DNA of 64,000 nucleotides. Origin: VRUE01 sp963716735 (GTDB lineage: Bacteria > Actinomycetota > Thermoleophilia > Solirubrobacterales > 70-9). Position numbers and translations under genes: made by a program. Positions 61,661 to 64,000 of the stretch are shown here, in pieces; the first letter of the stretch is position 1; every line of letters starts with the position of its first letter. Below the pieces are notes generated by a model that saw only the letters and a program-made list of their open reading frames with translations, was not told the DNA's origin and did not search any database. The stretch spans positions 2,046,001 to 2,110,000 of the forward strand of contig OY970321.1 of assembly GCA_963716735.1 (NCBI GenBank). Direction: 5' to 3'.

Positions 61661-62862
61661 CTGTCGACACCGCCCAGGATCGGGTCGAGCATGCCGAGGC
61701 TGGCGATCATGTCGGCGACGTAGCCGTTCAGCGACATGTCCCTGAACGCCTGCAGGTTGACGAAGGAGGGATCGCGGAAATGGACCCGGGCAGGCTTCGA
61801 GGAGCCGTCGGCGAGGACGAAGCAGCCGAGCTCGCCGCGCGGCGACTCGATCGCGTAGTAGACCTCGCCGGGGTCGACCCGGTAGCCCTCGGTGACGAGC
61901 TTGAAGTGGTGGATCAGCGACTCCATCGAGGTCGAGAGCTCCGAGCGCGGCGGCAGCACGTACTTGCGGTCGTCGGCGATGAACGGCCCGTCCGGCAGCC
62001 CGTCGAGCGCCTGCTCGATGATCCGCACCGACTCGACCATCTCCGCCACCCGCACCCGGTAGCGGTCGTAGTTGTCGCCCACGGTGCCGACCGGGATCTT
62101 GAAATCCATCTCCGGGTAGGCGAGGTAGTCGAAGGCCTTGCGCAGGTCCCAGGGCTCGCCGGCGGCGCGCAGCAGCGGCCCCGTTACGCCCAGCTCCAGC
62201 AGCCGCTCCCGCGAGACGATGCCGACGTCCTTGGTCCGCGAGAGGAAGACCTCGTTGCGGTCGAGCAGCGCCTGGTACTGGCCGACCCTGACCGGCATGT
62301 CGGCGACGAACTGGCGCAGCTTCGCCTCGAAGCCGAGGGGGATGTCCTCGATTACGCCGCCGACCTGGAAGTAGCGGGTGTGCATCCGCTGCCCGGTCGC
62401 CATCTCGAACAGGTCGAGGATGCGGTCGCGCTCGCGGAAGCAGTACCAGAGCATCGAGACCGCGCCGAGGTCGAGCGCCGTCGTCCCCAACCAGACCAGG
62501 TGGGAGTGGATCCGGTTGAGCTCGAGGAAGATCGTCCGCAGGTACTTGGCGCGGGGCGGGATCTCGAGCCCGACCAGGCGCTCGACCGCGCCGCAGAAGG
62601 CCTCCATCTGGAAGAAGTAGGAGACGTAGTCCATCCGCTCGACGAAGGGGATGACCTTCCAGTAGCTCTTGTCCTCGCAGGACTTTTCGATTCCGGTGTG
62701 GACGTAGCCGATCACCGGCTTGAGGTCGCGCACGACCTCGCCCTCGAGGTCGACGACGAGGCGCAGCACCCCGTGCGTCGCCGGGTGGTGCGGCCCGATG
62801 TTGATCGTCATCAGCTCGGTGTCGAGGTCGGGCATGCCGGTGGTCTGCCCGATCTCAGCCAT
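61657..62862 (-). CDS. nuoD: NADH-quinone oxidoreductase subunit D
   Basis: 401 residues, the 49-kDa quinone-site subunit. Quinone-site block NIGPHHPATHGVLRLVVDLEGE with the key His, then YVHTGIEK, MDYVSYFFQMEAFCGAVE and the C-terminal ESPRGELGCFVLADGSSKPARVHFRDPSFVNLQ with the conserved DPILGGVDR end. Normal length. Overlaps nuoC by 8 bases and nuoE by 4. Confidence 0.97.
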   Translation of the reverse strand: MAEIGQTTGMPDLDTELMTINIGPHHPATHGVLRLVVDLEGEVVRDLKPVIGYVHTGIEKSCEDKSYWKVIPFVERMDYVSYFFQMEAFCGAVERLVGLEIPPRAKYLRTIFLELNRIHSHLVWLGTTALDLGAVSMLWYCFRERDRILDLFEMATGQRMHTRYFQVGGVIEDIPLGFEAKLRQFVADMPVRVGQYQALLDRNEVFLSRTKDVGIVSRERLLELGVTGPLLRAAGEPWDLRKAFDYLAYPEMDFKIPVGTVGDNYDRYRVRVAEMVESVRIIEQALDGLPDGPFIADDRKYVLPPRSELSTSMESLIHHFKLVTEGYRVDPGEVYYAIESPRGELGCFVLADGSSKPARVHFRDPSFVNLQAFRDMSLNGYVADMIASLGMLDPILGGVDR

Positions 62863-63373
62863 AGTTCCGCTCGTTGTAGGTGAAGGTGACGGGCTCGCCG
62901 CCGACCGGGAAATCGCGGCGCTGGGGCCAGCCGACGTAGTCGTCGGGCAGCAGGATCCGCGTCATATCGGGATGGCCCTTGAAGACGATGCCGAAGAAGT
63001 CGTAAGCCTCGCGCTCCTGGAACTCGGCGGTGGGGAAGAGCTCGACGCACGAGTCGATCTCGGGCAGGGCGCCCTCACCTGGGTCGGCGAGCATCGCTTT
63101 GATCCTCAAGCGCTCGACCCGGTCGCGGTTGAGCAGCTCGTAATGGACCGCGAAGCGAGGATCCGCCGGCAGGTAGTCGGCGGCGTGCAGGCTGGAGAGG
63201 AAGCGGTAGCCCTGGCCCGGCGCGTCGCGCAGCCAGGCGAGCACCGCGAGGATCTGCGCCGGGTCGACGACCAGCGCGGGCTGGTTGCGGTCGAAGCTGG
63301 TGTCGAGCACCGCGCCGGGGTGGTCCTGCTCGATCTCCCCCCGGATCAGCTCCAGTCCGGGGGCATCAGGCAC
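62855..63373 (-). CDS. nuoC: NADH-quinone oxidoreductase subunit C
   Basis: 172 residues, the 30-kDa subunit: YRFLSSLHAADYLPADPRFAVHYELL, PEIDSCVELFPTAEFQEREAYDFFGIVFKGHPDMTRILLPDDYVGWPQRRDFP. Separate from nuoD, not fused. Overlaps nuoB and nuoD by 8 bases each. Confidence 0.97.
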   Translation of the reverse strand: MPDAPGLELIRGEIEQDHPGAVLDTSFDRNQPALVVDPAQILAVLAWLRDAPGQGYRFLSSLHAADYLPADPRFAVHYELLNRDRVERLRIKAMLADPGEGALPEIDSCVELFPTAEFQEREAYDFFGIVFKGHPDMTRILLPDDYVGWPQRRDFPVGGEPVTFTYNERNYG

Positions 63374-63986
63374 GGATCAGCCCCCGGGCCTCTTCATACG
63401 CTTCCGCCGCCTCGGGGCTCGGCTCGCTGCGCGGGCCGCCACGCGCCCACTCCTCGGTGCCGGCGGCGCTGTAGCGCTGGCGCCAGCCCTGGTCGGGGTT
63501 GCCCATGATCTTGTGCTGCAGCTTGGTGAAGCCGTAGAGGACGGCCTCCGGCCGCGGTGGGCAGCCGGGGATGTGGAGGTCGATCGGCATGAACTTGTCG
63601 GCGCCCTGGACCACGGCGTAGTTGGAGAACATGCCGCCGCTGGAGGAGCAGGCGCCCATCGAGATCGCCCATTTCGGCTCCAGCATCTGGTCGTAGAGGC
63701 GGCGGACGACCGGCGCCATTTTGATCGAGACCCGGCCCGAGAGGATGATCAGGTCCGCCTGGCGGGGGGAGGCGCGCAGCGCCTCGGCGCCGAAGCGGGC
63801 GAGGTCGTAGCGGGGGCTTCCGACGATCGCGATCGGCGCCTCGATCGCGCAGCAGGCAAGGCCGAAGGTGAGCGGGAAGCATGAGTTTGCCCGGCCCCAG
63901 TTGAGCAGCTTCTCGAAGTTGGTCATCACGACTTTTTCCTCGACGAAGCGCTCCAGCTCCTCGCCCTCGAGGTTGCCGCGCAGCAT
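63366..63986 (-). CDS. nuoB: NADH-quinone oxidoreductase subunit B (N2 cluster)
   Basis: 206 residues from the ATG at 63986; the frame stays open to the window edge, so the start could lie further upstream. N2 cluster cysteines are in FGLACCAIE (tandem Cys), ISMGACSSSGGMF and HIPGCPPRPE. The C-terminal tail (AAGTEEWARGGPRSEPSPEAAEAYEEARG) is longer than in many relatives. Start of the visible operon; nuoA is expected outside. Confidence 0.94.
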   Translation of the reverse strand: MLRGNLEGEELERFVEEKVVMTNFEKLLNWGRANSCFPLTFGLACCAIEAPIAIVGSPRYDLARFGAEALRASPRQADLIILSGRVSIKMAPVVRRLYDQMLEPKWAISMGACSSSGGMFSNYAVVQGADKFMPIDLHIPGCPPRPEAVLYGFTKLQHKIMGNPDQGWRQRYSAAGTEEWARGGPRSEPSPEAAEAYEEARGLIRA

Positions 63987-64000
63987 GTCGCGGGCGCGCA

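Overview
The window is 64 kb of very GC-rich, gene-dense DNA that looks like the chromosome of an actinobacterium. The class Thermoleophilia (Solirubrobacterales or a relative) is the best guess. This is an inference from several signs: two large secreted or surface proteins of a kind I associate with that group, frequent GTG and TTG starts, a one-polypeptide 2-oxoglutarate dehydrogenase E2-E1 fusion, an actinobacterial UbiA-type polyprenyl-phosphate phosphoribosyltransferase, and a c-di-AMP riboswitch upstream of a cell-wall hydrolase. No rRNA, tRNA or CRISPR array was recognised, and no gene-free stretch exceeds about 210 bases.

Layout. 1-2.5 kb: the 3' part of a large surface protein. 2.5-10.1 kb: an accessory region with five TetR-family regulators, a HEPN/MNT toxin-antitoxin pair, an intact IS481-type element, a VapBC pair and a Fic protein. 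10.1-14.1 kb: a polyamine-type ABC transporter (potC-potB-potD-potA, minus strand). 14.2-19.3 kb: a riboswitch-controlled NlpC/P60-like hydrolase, an SDR, aconitase and a small membrane protein. 19.3-23.3 kb: a 1341-residue lipoyl-E2-E1 2-oxoglutarate dehydrogenase. 23.3-30.3 kb: a two-domain fatty acyl-CoA reductase, an AlbA_2/Schlafen-type ATPase, an alkyl-DHAP-synthase-like flavoprotein, a small-ORF/nucleotidyltransferase pair and a UbiA-family transferase. 30.3-49.8 kb: citrate synthase, PfkB kinase, quinone oxidoreductase, DEAD-box helicase, a two-component pair, acyl-CoA dehydrogenase with an ACAD10-type kinase, sulfotransferase, flippase-like protein, ThyX and various small proteins. 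49.8-64 kb: the respiratory complex I operon nuoB-nuoN on the minus strand, running off the right end (nuoA lies outside).

How the genes fit together. Aconitase, citrate synthase and 2-oxoglutarate dehydrogenase supply TCA-cycle NADH, which complex I oxidises. The fatty acyl-CoA reductase makes fatty alcohol and the AGPS-like enzyme could join it to dihydroxyacetone phosphate, which suggests ether-lipid synthesis. Three separate nucleotidyltransferase cassettes, VapBC and Fic make a dispersed toxin-antitoxin complement.

The most unusual observation is a set of long, nearly perfect inverted repeats with 15-27 bp arms, usually with a smaller hairpin nested inside. They occur between genes and also inside coding sequence (kgd linker, nuoG twice, nuoJ tail). 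The arms of different copies do not share sequence, so they are not copies of one repeat. They look like a recurrent structural class worth a genome-wide search.
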